In this document: positions 1 to 7,720 of the stretch, in pieces
Position numbering within the stretch: position 1 is the stretch's first letter
How the letters are laid out: each line of letters starts with the position of its first letter
Notes under the pieces: model-generated
What the model was told of the DNA's origin: nothing
Databases searched by the model: none
Seen by the model: the letters and a program-made list of their open reading frames with translations, nothing else
Translations under genes and position numbers: made by a program
DNA from: Oscillospiraceae bacterium
Lineage (GTDB): Bacteria; Bacillota; Clostridia; Oscillospirales; Oscillospiraceae
Direction: 5' to 3'
Length of the DNA stretch: 32,165 bases
Assembly (NCBI GenBank): GCA_902775105.1
Contig: CACYLC010000022.1
Location: forward strand, 1 to 32,165

Positions 1-1
1 C

Positions 2-244
2 GGTATTGAAGGAGAAATCATATCTACTGCAAGTCACAGTAATGACAGCATATCCCTGATTTTGGATAATGGAATTTGTTTTGTAGGTGATTTAGAACCT
101 ATCGAATATCTTGATGCTTATGAAGAAAATACTGCGTTAAGAGACGACTGGAATCTTGTTATGAATTATAATCCCAAAATCATCTGCTATTCTCATGCAA
201 ATGAAAAGGTGATACAGAGACAAACAAATTCCGATTTTATATGA
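2..244 (+). CDS. MBL-fold metallohydrolase, C-terminal fragment
   Basis: An open frame runs from the first bases of the window to a TGA at 242-244, so only the last 80 or so residues are present. The visible stretch has a metallo-beta-lactamase-fold layout: a SHSNDSISL segment (like the family's T-x-G-H-S-x-D-S element), then LILDNGICFVGDL, where the Asp is the usual bridging metal ligand, and near the end a CYSHANE segment that supplies a late His. The substrate cannot be told from a fragment. The DNA is clearly more AT-rich than everything downstream to about 31.6 kb, which suggests a different origin from the operon that starts 31 bp later. Family call fairly sure; function unknown. Confidence 0.65.
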   Translation, partial: GIEGEIISTASHSNDSISLILDNGICFVGDLEPIEYLDAYEENTALRDDWNLVMNYNPKIICYSHANEKVIQRQTNSDFI

Positions 245-275
245 TGTAGCAGTCTCCAGAAAGGAGCCCCATACC

Positions 276-1142
276 ATGACCCAACTAACCCGTGAACTGA
301 TCTCCTCCTGGCTCCCCAGCCGTCCCGAGAACGGACACAAGGGTACCTTCGGCAAGGTGCTGATCGTAGGCGGCTCGGTGGGCTACTCCGGTGCGCCTGT
401 TCTGGCCGCAAGGGCCGCTGTCCGGGGCGGGACGGGACTGGTCTTTGTGGGCGTCCCCAAGTCCCTGTGGCAGGTGGCGGCGGTGAAGCTGGACGAGGCC
501 ATGCCCTTTCCGCTGCCCGAGGACAGCGACGGCAGATTGACCTATGAGGCCATATCGCCAATCCTCCAACGTCTCTCTGGCTGCAATGCCGGACTCATCG
601 GCCCCGGACTGGGTCAGTCGGGGGCGCTGGACTTCCTCGTCACCGAGACCCTTCAAAACGCAAACTGCCCCATGGTGGCGGACGCGGATGGTCTAAATGC
701 CCTCAGCCGGCATATGGATAGATTGTCCCAGACCAAGACCCCCCTCATCCTCACCCCCCACGACGGGGAGTATGCCCGCCTTGCCGGGCATCTGCCGGGA
801 GAAAACCGGGAGCGGGAGGCGGCGGAGTTCGCCCAGACCCACGGCTGTATTCTGGTGTTGAAAGGCCATCGGACGGTGGTTGCCGCTCCGGACGGGGAGA
901 CTTTCGTCAACACCACCGGCAACCACGGCATGGCAAAGGGCGGCAGCGGAGATGTGCTCTCCGGGCTGATTCTCTCTCTGCTGGGGCAGGGGATGCCTAC
1001 GGTCAAGGCGGCGGCAGCGGCAGTCTGGATCCACGGCCGAGCGGGAGACTATGCGGCGGAGGCAAAGGGCTTTCGGGGCATGACGCCTTCCGATCTCATC
1101 GAGATGCTGCCCAAAGTCTGGCGGGACGATTTTCACACGTAA
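276..1142 (+). CDS. nnrD: ADP-dependent (S)-NAD(P)H-hydrate dehydratase
   Basis: NnrD removes water from damaged NADHX/NADPHX at the expense of ADP and so restores NAD(P)H. The 288-residue protein is the dehydratase (YjeF C-terminal, ribokinase-like) domain alone; the NnrE epimerase domain, fused in many bacteria, is absent here. Visible marks are HKGTFGKVLIVGGS at residues 21-34, the IGPGLGQ stretch near 108-114, ADADGLNAL near 135-143, LTPHDGE near 159-165, and NTTGNHGMAKGGSGD at 212-226, which holds the nucleotide-binding and catalytic Asp loop. An AGAAAGGAG ribosome site lies just before the ATG. It is the first gene of an operon with the lipoprotein gene 11 bp downstream and alr. The call is secure. 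Confidence 0.93.
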   Translation: MTQLTRELISSWLPSRPENGHKGTFGKVLIVGGSVGYSGAPVLAARAAVRGGTGLVFVGVPKSLWQVAAVKLDEAMPFPLPEDSDGRLTYEAISPILQRLSGCNAGLIGPGLGQSGALDFLVTETLQNANCPMVADADGLNALSRHMDRLSQTKTPLILTPHDGEYARLAGHLPGENREREAAEFAQTHGCILVLKGHRTVVAAPDGETFVNTTGNHGMAKGGSGDVLSGLILSLLGQGMPTVKAAAAAVWIHGRAGDYAAEAKGFRGMTPSDLIEMLPKVWRDDFHT

Positions 1143-1153
1143 GGAGTGGTTGG

Positions 1154-1774
1154 ATGCGCCTCGGAGACGGCGCACGAAAGACGATCTCTCTGGCGTTGCT
1201 GCTGTGTTTGACTGGCTGCGCTGCCGGAGAGCAGAAGCCCGATCAGGCGGCGCTGAACCTGCGCAGCGCCTATCTCTCCATGACAAATATGCAGGCCACG
1301 GCCGAGGTCACGGCGGATTATGGCGACCGGGCATATCAGTACACCGTTTATTGCGAGGGAACGGCCGAGGCCGGGGCGCTGACCGTGACTGCCCCGGACG
1401 CCATTGTGGGAACCGGTACGGAGTGGAAGGACGGAAAGACGGTGCTGGACTATGACGGCATCACGCTGGAGACCGGGCAGCTGTCTCCGGACGGACTCTC
1501 TCCGGCGGACGCCATGCCGGTCATTCTCTCCGCCTGTCAGTCGGGCGCCATCGTGGAGAGCGGATGGACGTCCTGGGGGGAGCAGGAGCACTGCCTCTAC
1601 CTCCTGACCCAGAATCCCAACACCCAGAGCCTGGAGAGCAAGGTTGCCCTCTGGGCAGACGCCGAGACGGGGCATCTGCTTCAGGCAGAGATACTGTGGG
1701 AGGAAAACCGGGTGATCTCCTTCACCTTTACCGATTTTAATCTGGAAACCGCGCCGTCGGAGACGGCAGAGTAA
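1154..1774 (+). CDS. LolA-fold-like lipoprotein (GerS/YdcC-type, putative)
   Basis: A 206-residue secreted lipoprotein: an Arg/Lys-containing N terminus, a hydrophobic run, and a lipobox LTGC at about residues 19-22, so Cys22 should be the lipidated residue. The rest has the alternating strand pattern of LolA-like lipoproteins (MTNMQATAEVTADYGDRAYQY, then a WKDG turn, LDYDGITLETG, and FTFTDF near the C terminus). No catalytic motif is visible. A lipoprotein of this type directly before alanine racemase is known from Bacillus subtilis (ydcC before alr) and Clostridioides difficile (gerS with alr2, where GerS is needed for spore germination through the cortex amidase CwlD). Assignment to that group is inferred from lipobox, size, strand pattern and position, not from an alignment. 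Confidence 0.7.
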   Translation: MRLGDGARKTISLALLLCLTGCAAGEQKPDQAALNLRSAYLSMTNMQATAEVTADYGDRAYQYTVYCEGTAEAGALTVTAPDAIVGTGTEWKDGKTVLDYDGITLETGQLSPDGLSPADAMPVILSACQSGAIVESGWTSWGEQEHCLYLLTQNPNTQSLESKVALWADAETGHLLQAEILWEENRVISFTFTDFNLETAPSETAE

Positions 1775-1795
1775 AGAGAGAAAGAAGCGATACCA

Positions 1796-2917
1796 ATGAA
1801 CAAGCAAACACGCCGCACTTGGGCGGAGATCCATTTAGACCGCCTTGCTCGCAACTATGAAAAACTGCGCTCCTTAGCGCCGAACAGCAAATTCGGCGGA
1901 CTGGTCAAAGCCAACGCCTACGGTCATGGTGCCGTTCCGGTGGCGAAGAAGCTGGAGGAGTTGGGGGCGGACTACTTGCTGGTGGCCTGTCTGGACGAGG
2001 CGGAGGAGCTGAGGGAGGCAGGCATCAAAGCCCCCATTCTCATTTTGGGCTATACCCCCGTGGAGTACACCGCCGACCTGATTCGCCTGAACCTCACCCA
2101 GACGGTCTATGACCCCGACATGGCAAAGGCTCAGTCGGAGGCCGCCAAAGGCGCAGGCGGAAAGCTGCTCAGCTTTTTGAAGGTGGATACCGGCATGAGC
2201 CGACTGGGCGTGCTGACCACAGAGGACCGTCTGGACGAGGCTGCAGAGACACTCTCGGAGATGTACCGTCTGCCCGGACTGGAGCCGGTGGGACTTTTCC
2301 AGCACTTTGCCGACGCTGATACCTGCCCCGAATACTCCCGGATGCAGATCGAACGGTTTAATGCCCTTCGGAGTAGGCTGGCCGAGCGGGGCTGCACCTT
2401 CCCCATTTACAGCTGCTGCGCCGGAGCAGCGACGCTGAATTATCCGGAGGTTCACTGGGATCTGATCCGTCCCGGCATCCTCCTCTACGGCCACCAGCCC
2501 GACCACGCCTGTGACGGGATGTTGGACGTGGAGCCGGTGATGGAGGTGAAGAGCCGCATTGCGTCCGTCAAGCGGCTCCCGAAAGGCACCTGCATCAGCT
2601 ACGGACGCACCTACACTTTGGAGCGGGACAGCGTGATTGCCGCCGTTCCCATCGGTTACGCTGACGGCCTGTTCCGGCTGCTCTCCAATCGGCAGGAGAT
2701 GCTGGTACGTGGCAAACGTGTTCCCCAGATTGGCCGGGTGTGCATGGATATGTGTATGCTGGACGTGACGGATGTGGCGGACGTCCATGTGGGAGACGAG
2801 GTCACGGTCTTTGGTGACGATCTGCCCTTGGAGGAGAAGGCGGACACGCTGGGGACGATCACCTATGAGCTGCTGTGCGATGTGTCGCCCAGGGTGAAAC
2901 GAATTTATCTCGAATAA
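1796..2917 (+). CDS. alr: Alanine racemase
   Basis: Converts L-alanine to D-alanine with pyridoxal phosphate, supplying D-Ala for peptidoglycan and, in spore formers, modulating germination. The 373-residue protein has the usual family length. The PLP-binding lysine is Lys38 in LVKANAYGHG, and the second catalytic base is Tyr269 in ISYGRTYTL, followed by AAVPIGYADG. FLKVDTGMSRLG (about 127-138) and IRPGILLYG (about 224-232) are also typical. GAGAGAAAGAAGCG precedes the ATG. It is the last gene of the nnrD - lipoprotein - alr operon and faces purD across a shared terminator. The call is secure. Confidence 0.97.
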   Translation: MNKQTRRTWAEIHLDRLARNYEKLRSLAPNSKFGGLVKANAYGHGAVPVAKKLEELGADYLLVACLDEAEELREAGIKAPILILGYTPVEYTADLIRLNLTQTVYDPDMAKAQSEAAKGAGGKLLSFLKVDTGMSRLGVLTTEDRLDEAAETLSEMYRLPGLEPVGLFQHFADADTCPEYSRMQIERFNALRSRLAERGCTFPIYSCCAGAATLNYPEVHWDLIRPGILLYGHQPDHACDGMLDVEPVMEVKSRIASVKRLPKGTCISYGRTYTLERDSVIAAVPIGYADGLFRLLSNRQEMLVRGKRVPQIGRVCMDMCMLDVTDVADVHVGDEVTVFGDDLPLEEKADTLGTITYELLCDVSPRVKRIYLE

Positions 2918-2918
2918 A

Positions 2919-2951
2919 AAATTCCGAGGGCGTAATGTCCTCGGAATTTTC
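2919..2951. terminator. Bidirectional rho-independent terminator between alr and purD
   Basis: AATTCCGAGG at 2920-2929 pairs with CCTCGGAATT at 2939-2948 around a 9-nt loop. The hairpin is flanked by A-runs upstream and TTTTC downstream, so it has a U-tract when read in either direction. It lies between the convergent 3' ends of alr (+) and purD (-) and probably ends both transcripts. Confidence 0.85.
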
Positions 2952-2958
2952 TTTCAGG

Positions 2959-4221
2959 TTAATCCACCCACACCTTGCCAATATCGGTGCGGTAATGCAT
3001 ATCCGTCCAGTGGATGGGCTTTGCCGCCTCATAGGCCTTGGCCACGGCGTCCTTCAGGTCAGTCCCCACAGCGGTGACGCCCAGCACACGGCCGCCATTG
3101 GTGGTATAGACGCTGCCAGAGAGCTTGGTGCCTGCGTGGAACACGGTGGCCCATTCCGGCACCTCGTCCAGACCCTCAATTTCATAGCCCTTCTTGTAGT
3201 CCAGCGGATAGCCGCCGGAGGCCAGCACCAGGCAGCAGGCGGCGCCGGGCTTCCACTGAATGTCCAGCTCAGCCAGCTTGCCGTCCACGCATGCCTCAAA
3301 GATGTCCAGCAGGTCGGTGTCCAGCATGGAGAGGAGGGGCTGTGTCTCCGGGTCACCAAAGCGGGCGTTGTACTCCACCACTTTGGGGCCGTCGGCGGTC
3401 AGCATCAGACCGAAGTAGATGACGCCCTTGAAGGGACGGCCCTCCGCTTTCAGCGCCTCTAGCGTGGGATTGAAAATCTCCTTCACACAGCGTTCGGCGA
3501 TTTCCTGCGTATAGTTAGGGGAGGGGCAGAATGCGCCCATGCCGCCGGTGTTGGGACCCTCGTTGCCATCGTAGGCCCGCTTGTGGTCCTGAGAGGAGAT
3601 CATGGGAACCACCGTCTCGCCGTCGGCAAAGGCCAGTACCGTGACCTCCGGGCCGACCATGCACTCCTCAATGACCACGGTGGAGCCGGAGGCGCCGAAT
3701 TTGCCGCCCTCCATCATGTCCCGGACGGCCTGCTTGGCCTCCTCCACGGTGGCGGCGACGGTGACGCCCTTGCCCAGTGCAAGACCGTCCGCCTTGACCA
3801 CAATGGGAGCGCCCTGCTCGTCAATGTACGCGAGGGCGGCAGCCTCATCGGTGAAGGTCTCATACTTGGCGGTGGGGATGCCGTATTTCTTCATCAGTTC
3901 CTTGGAGAACGCCTTGGAGGCCTCGATGATGGCGGCATTTTTCCGGGGACCGAAGGCACGGATACCGGCCGCTTCCAGCGCATCCACCATGCCCAGCGCC
4001 AGCGGGTCGTCAGGCGCCACCATGACAAAGTCCACGGCGTTTTCCTTTGCCCACTTGACCATCCCCTCCACGTCGGTGGCGGAGATGGGGACGCAGGTGG
4101 CAATCTGGGAGATGCCGCCGTTGCCCGGGGCGCAGTAAAGCTCGGTCACTCTGGGGGACTGCGCCAGCTTCCAGCAGATGGCGTGCTCACGGCCGCCTCC
4201 GCCGACTACCAATACTTTCAT
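2959..4221 (-). CDS. purD: Phosphoribosylamine-glycine ligase (GAR synthetase)
   Basis: Second step of de novo purine synthesis: joins glycine to phosphoribosylamine with ATP. The protein is 420 residues from the ATG at 4221, preceded by a GAGGAGTGACAACT ribosome site; a further 32 codons upstream are open but the family begins with MKVLVVGGGGREHA, so the shorter start is chosen. Typical stretches are GGGGREHAICWKLAQSP at the N terminus, the ATP-grasp core with SQDHKRAYDGNEGPNTGGMGAF, and EYNARFGDPETQ near the metal site. It is the last gene of the purine operon, 43 bp after the HAD gene, and shares a terminator with alr. The call is secure. Confidence 0.96.
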   Translation of the reverse strand: MKVLVVGGGGREHAICWKLAQSPRVTELYCAPGNGGISQIATCVPISATDVEGMVKWAKENAVDFVMVAPDDPLALGMVDALEAAGIRAFGPRKNAAIIEASKAFSKELMKKYGIPTAKYETFTDEAAALAYIDEQGAPIVVKADGLALGKGVTVAATVEEAKQAVRDMMEGGKFGASGSTVVIEECMVGPEVTVLAFADGETVVPMISSQDHKRAYDGNEGPNTGGMGAFCPSPNYTQEIAERCVKEIFNPTLEALKAEGRPFKGVIYFGLMLTADGPKVVEYNARFGDPETQPLLSMLDTDLLDIFEACVDGKLAELDIQWKPGAACCLVLASGGYPLDYKKGYEIEGLDEVPEWATVFHAGTKLSGSVYTTNGGRVLGVTAVGTDLKDAVAKAYEAAKPIHWTDMHYRTDIGKVWVD

Positions 4222-4264
4222 AGTTGTCACTCCTCGTCTGTAAAATGGGGTGTTTCGTGTCAAA

Positions 4265-4954
4265 TTACGGGATGTTTGCCAGCAGATCCGGCAGCTCGTC
4301 CAGCCGGGAGATCTCACAGTACACGGGAATGTCCGCCCGCCGGGGTTTCCCGTGGGGGTTATACCAGCAGGCGGGGATTCCTGCGTTCCGTCCGCCCAGC
4401 ATGTCGGACGTGAGGCTGTCGCCCACGATGAGACACTCCTCCCGGTTCACGCCGGGCATCTGCTCGAAGCAGGCGTCGAAGAACTCCCGCCGTGGCTTGT
4501 CGTAGCCCAATCGCTGAGAGATAAAGATGTGAGAAAAGTAGGGGAGCAGCCCTGCGTCCCTGATTCTCCTGTCTTGGACCGTTGCTGTGCCGTTGGAGAC
4601 GATAACCAGCGTATACTGCTCCTTGAGCGTGTCCAGCAGCTCTTTTGCCCCCGGCAGGAAAAAGTGCTGGAGGCTGAGCTGGTGCTGGTAGAAGAGATGT
4701 GCCTCGTCGGGAGAGCGATCCACGCCCAGTTCCTCAAACAGGACGGCAAACCGCCCGGCCTGTACCTGACTTCGCGTGATCTCTCCCCGTTCCAGCCGTT
4801 CCCAGTGCATCAGATTGATGGCGCTGTACCGGGCGAGGATGGCATCGGTGGGGGTGATGTCCAGATGTGCCAGCGTATTGCTGATGGCAACGGCCTCCGA
4901 ACGGTGGAAGTCCAGCAGGGTGTCGTCCAGGTCGAACAAGATGGTCTTGATCAT
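4265..4954 (-). CDS. HAD-superfamily hydrolase (YjjG-like nucleotidase)
   Basis: A 229-residue HAD-fold phosphatase. Motif I is DLDDT at residues 8-12, the C1-type helical cap follows, motif II is the SNG segment, the motif III lysine is in YDKPRREFF, and motif IV is GDSLTSD. The order and the LHHFFLPGAKELLDTL-like region fit the YjjG/YfnB group, members of which dephosphorylate nucleoside monophosphates; substrate is not provable here. ATG at 4954 is preferred over the GTG at 4963 because AGAAGGA lies about ten bases before the ATG and is too close to the GTG. It sits inside the purine operon between purH and purD, 69 bp and 43 bp from its neighbours, suggesting a purine-nucleotide or intermediate-related role (inference). 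Confidence 0.85.
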   Translation of the reverse strand: MIKTILFDLDDTLLDFHRSEAVAISNTLAHLDITPTDAILARYSAINLMHWERLERGEITRSQVQAGRFAVLFEELGVDRSPDEAHLFYQHQLSLQHFFLPGAKELLDTLKEQYTLVIVSNGTATVQDRRIRDAGLLPYFSHIFISQRLGYDKPRREFFDACFEQMPGVNREECLIVGDSLTSDMLGGRNAGIPACWYNPHGKPRRADIPVYCEISRLDELPDLLANIP

Positions 4955-4988
4955 GTGGGGCACATCCTTCTCTGATAAAACACAGCAA

Positions 4989-5014
4989 GGCAGAGGTTTG
5001 GGTCAACCTCTGCC
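4989..5014 (-). promoter_or_regulatory. Intercistronic hairpin after purH
   Basis: GGCAGAGGTT at 4989-4998 and AACCTCTGCC at 5005-5014 form a perfect 10-bp stem with a 6-nt loop. It starts 10 bp beyond the purH stop codon. In the direction of transcription it is followed by TTGCTGTGTTTT, an imperfect U-tract, so it could be a leaky terminator or an RNA-stabilising 3' end that lowers or separates expression of the HAD and purD genes. Confidence 0.6.
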
Positions 5015-5023
5015 ATTGCAATA

Positions 5024-6199
5024 TTAGTGGTGAAACAGCCGGATGCCGGTAAAACACATGGCAATGCCGTACTTGTTGCAGGTCTCAATGACATTGTCGT
5101 CCCGAATGGAGCCGCCGGGCTGGACAATGTACTGCACGCCGCTCTTTCTGGCCCGCTCCACGTTGTCGCCGAAGGGGAAGAAGGCGTCAGAACCAACGGT
5201 CACGCCCTGCTGCTGGGCGATCCAGGACTTCTTTTCCTCAGCGGTAAACACTTCCGGCTTGACCTTAAAGGTGTTCTGCCACACGCCCTCCGCCAGCACG
5301 TCCTCGTACTCGTCGGAGATATAGACGTCGATGGCGTTATCCCGGTCGGGGCGGCGGATATTGTCCACAAACTGAAGACCCAGCACCTTGGGATGATGGC
5401 GCAGCCACCAGTTGTCCGCCTTGCTGCCGGCGAGACGGGTGCAGTGGATGCGGCTCTGCTGTCCTGCGCCCACGCCGATGGCCTGGCCGTTTTTGACGTA
5501 GCAGACGGAGTTGGACTGGGTGTATTTCAGCGTGATCAGCGCCACGATCATGTCGATTTTAGCGGTGTCAGGCAGCTCCTTGTTCTCCGTGACCAGATTG
5601 GTCAGCATCTCCTCGTCAATCTTGAGGAAGTTATGTCCCTGCTCAAAGACCACGCCGAAGATGTGGCGGCGCTCAATGGGGGCGGGGGTGTAATCCGGGT
5701 CGATCTGCACCACGTTGTAGTTGCCCTTCTTCTTGGTCTTGAGGATTTCAAGCGCCTCATCGGTATAGCCGGGAGCGATGACGCCGTCAGAGACCTCATA
5801 TTTCAGATACTCGGCGGTGGAGGCGTCGCAGACATCGGACAGCGCTGCCCAGTCACCATAGGAGCAGAGCCGGTCAGCGCCTCTGGCCCGGATATAGGCG
5901 GCGGCCAGCGGAGTGATCTCAGCGTCCTTGTCCACAAAGTAGACGGCCTTTTCCACGTCGGTCAGCGGCACGCCCACAGCGGCGCCGGCGGGAGAGACGT
6001 GCTTAAAGGAGGCAGCGCAGGGAAGGCCGGTGGCCTCTTTCAGCTCCTTGACCAGCTGCCAGGAGTTCATGGCGTCGCAGAAGTTGATGTAGCCCGGCTT
6101 GCCGTTCAAAACAGTGACAGGCAGCTCGCCCTCCTCCATGTACAGGCGGGAGGGCTTCTGGTTGGGGTTACAGCCGTATTTCAGTTCCAGTTCTTTCAT
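5024..6199 (-). CDS. purH: AICAR formyltransferase (stand-alone PurH C-terminal domain)
   Basis: Transfers a formyl group from 10-formyl-tetrahydrofolate to AICAR, giving FAICAR, the last but one step to IMP. The 391-residue protein corresponds only to the transformylase half of the usual bifunctional PurH; the N-terminal MGS-like IMP cyclohydrolase domain is missing. The catalytic Lys-His pair is K66-H67 in ASFKHVSPAGAA. Further typical segments are VALITLKYTQSNSVCY, IGVGAGQQSRIHCTRLAG, SDAFFPFGDN and the C-terminal QPGGSIRDD. The cyclisation step is supplied by the purO-type gene 9 bp upstream. ATG at 6199 is chosen; MKELELKYGCNPNQ is the normal start of the stand-alone form. Secure as to function. 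Confidence 0.94.
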   Translation of the reverse strand: MKELELKYGCNPNQKPSRLYMEEGELPVTVLNGKPGYINFCDAMNSWQLVKELKEATGLPCAASFKHVSPAGAAVGVPLTDVEKAVYFVDKDAEITPLAAAYIRARGADRLCSYGDWAALSDVCDASTAEYLKYEVSDGVIAPGYTDEALEILKTKKKGNYNVVQIDPDYTPAPIERRHIFGVVFEQGHNFLKIDEEMLTNLVTENKELPDTAKIDMIVALITLKYTQSNSVCYVKNGQAIGVGAGQQSRIHCTRLAGSKADNWWLRHHPKVLGLQFVDNIRRPDRDNAIDVYISDEYEDVLAEGVWQNTFKVKPEVFTAEEKKSWIAQQQGVTVGSDAFFPFGDNVERARKSGVQYIVQPGGSIRDDNVIETCNKYGIAMCFTGIRLFHH

Positions 6200-6208
6200 C
6201 TCGGTACC

Positions 6209-6919
6209 TCACTGCTCGTGTTTGTTGATGATGACGTCGTCGGTGTTCTGGCTTTCCAGATCGATGTAGCGGACGAAGAGGGAGACCTTGTTCTCCTCGT
6301 TCAGGCTGTCCCACAGAAGATTGGCAAACTCCGTGGCGGAATTGGCCGGGATGCCGACCAGCTCCGGCTCGCCCTCAAAGGAGGGGAGAGGATTGCCGTC
6401 TCCCTGATAGGTGTGGATGAAGTGGCCGTAGCCGGCGGGAGCGCCCTCGTACTCATAGAAGTAGCGATTGCAGAATTGGGGATCCCCGTAATAGCTCTTG
6501 AGAATAGACAGCTTATAGGCGCCGCTGGGCAGCATAACGCCGGAGATGCGGGGGGTGTAGTTGGGGCCGTCCGGCTCGAAGGTGCGCGTGTTGAGGGCAT
6601 GGCGGTAGCAGTGGCCGGCCTGCAGGGCCTCCATAATGGTGTCGGTCTGGTCACCGTTGGTGACAATGGTCTTGTCCCCCACCTTGCGGACGGGATGGTA
6701 GATGATGAGAGAGGGATCGGACATCTTGGAGGGGTCAAAAGCCTCGGTGCGGATGCCGTCCTCGGTGATGGAGAAGATGCGGTTGCGGCTGTTGACGCTG
6801 CGACCCATGATGAAATAGGCGATGACGGCGCTCTTGCCGTCGGCGCTCCGACCCAGAATAATGCCCCGGCCGGGGTAGGGATTGGCTTGCAGCTTCTGTG
6901 CGATGTTGGGCAGTTTCAT
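6209..6919 (-). CDS. purO: IMP cyclohydrolase, archaeal PurO type
   Basis: Closes the ring of FAICAR to make IMP. The 236-residue protein begins MKLPNIAQKLQANPYPGRGI and contains GRSADGKSAVIAYFIMGRS, YHPVRKVGDKTIVTNGDQTD and HTYQGDGNPLPSFEGEPE, the pattern of the PurO family first described in archaea and also present in some Firmicutes; it is unrelated to the PurH N-terminal domain. It lies 9 bp before the stand-alone transformylase, so the two together replace bifunctional PurH. A 168-bp stretch with inverted repeats separates it from purN. Recognition rests on sequence pattern plus the missing cyclohydrolase domain next door. Confidence 0.88.
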   Translation of the reverse strand: MKLPNIAQKLQANPYPGRGIILGRSADGKSAVIAYFIMGRSVNSRNRIFSITEDGIRTEAFDPSKMSDPSLIIYHPVRKVGDKTIVTNGDQTDTIMEALQAGHCYRHALNTRTFEPDGPNYTPRISGVMLPSGAYKLSILKSYYGDPQFCNRYFYEYEGAPAGYGHFIHTYQGDGNPLPSFEGEPELVGIPANSATEFANLLWDSLNEENKVSLFVRYIDLESQNTDDVIINKHEQ

Positions 6920-6955
6920 AGATGCACCTCATGTTTCGAGAAATATCCGTTATGG

Positions 6956-7074
6956 GCGGGACGTCCAGAGGCCGTCCCGGTACAAACGGAAGTAAAAATC
7001 AGAACCGTACGGGACGGCGTCTACCCTCTTCGGGGCACTCCTGCCGCTTTGCAGCTCCTTGCTCGACGTCCCGT
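6956..7074. repeat. Nested inverted-repeat element between purN and purO
   Basis: The 168-bp gap between purN and purO has no gene but holds four alternating arms. CGGGACGTC at 6957-6965 is the inverse of GACGTCCCG at 7065-7073, and inside it GCCGTCCCGGTAC at 6971-6983 is the inverse (one extra base) of GTACGGGACGGC at 7007-7018. Arms share the core GGGACG/CGTCCC, so they can pair as one nested structure or as two adjacent hairpins. It may be an RNA switch or processing site inside the operon, or a small palindromic mobile repeat; copies elsewhere in the genome would decide. Confidence 0.6.
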
Positions 7075-7087
7075 TGCGCAGATACGC

Positions 7088-7720
7088 TCAGACCCCCGGT
7101 AGAATCTTCACCGTTCTGCCCTCGACCTTGAGCCGTCCCTCGCAGAACAGGCTCACTGCCTTGGGCAGCAGCTTCCACTCTGCCTGCTCCATAATGCGGC
7201 GCTGGAGGGTTTCGGGGGTATCATCCTCCTCTACTGCCACCGCCTTTTGCAGGATAATGGGGCCGCCATCACACTCCTCGTTGACAAAGTGGACGGTTGC
7301 GCCGGAGAGCTTGACGCCGTATTGAAGTGCCTTTTCATGGACGTGAAGCCCATAGGCACCCTCGCCGCAGAAGGAGGGGATGAGGGCGGGATGAACGTTG
7401 ATGATAGCGTTGGGATAGGCGGAGATCAACTCCTCTGTCAGCACATACATAAACCCGGCCAGCACGACCAGCCCGATGTCCTGCTCCTTTAGCAGCTTGG
7501 TGAGATCGTGGGTCATGGCCTCATTGGAGGGATAATCACGCCGATTGACCACAAATCCGGGAATACCCGCCTTTTTCGCCCGCTGAAGGGCGAAGGCATT
7601 GGGAGAGGAGGAGATGACGGCAACCAGCTTACCCTGCTTGATGGTGCAGCGCATCTGGGCGTCGATCAGCGCCTGCAGATTGGTGCCGCCGCCGGAGACC
7701 AGCACGGCGATCCGGGTCAT
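7088..7720 (-). CDS. purN: Phosphoribosylglycinamide formyltransferase
   Basis: Formylates GAR to FGAR using 10-formyl-tetrahydrofolate, the third step of purine synthesis. The 210-residue protein has VLVSGGGTNLQALIDA (residues 7-22), the phosphoribosyl site, and the catalytic triad Asn108 and His110 in INVHPALIPSF with Asp151 in EECDGGPII. Length and motifs are standard. Its ATG overlaps the purM stop codon by 4 bp (ATGA), which indicates translational coupling. The call is secure. Confidence 0.96.
   Translation of the reverse strand: MTRIAVLVSGGGTNLQALIDAQMRCTIKQGKLVAVISSSPNAFALQRAKKAGIPGFVVNRRDYPSNEAMTHDLTKLLKEQDIGLVVLAGFMYVLTEELISAYPNAIINVHPALIPSFCGEGAYGLHVHEKALQYGVKLSGATVHFVNEECDGGPIILQKAVAVEEDDTPETLQRRIMEQAEWKLLPKAVSLFCEGRLKVEGRTVKILPGV

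Noticed and set aside
5027-7102. A 691-codon open frame on the plus strand across purH and purO.
   Set aside because: It is a mirror of the real minus-strand genes, caused by high G+C at third positions; its product is a repetitive Gly/Val/Leu/Asp/His-rich string with no ribosome site or family pattern.
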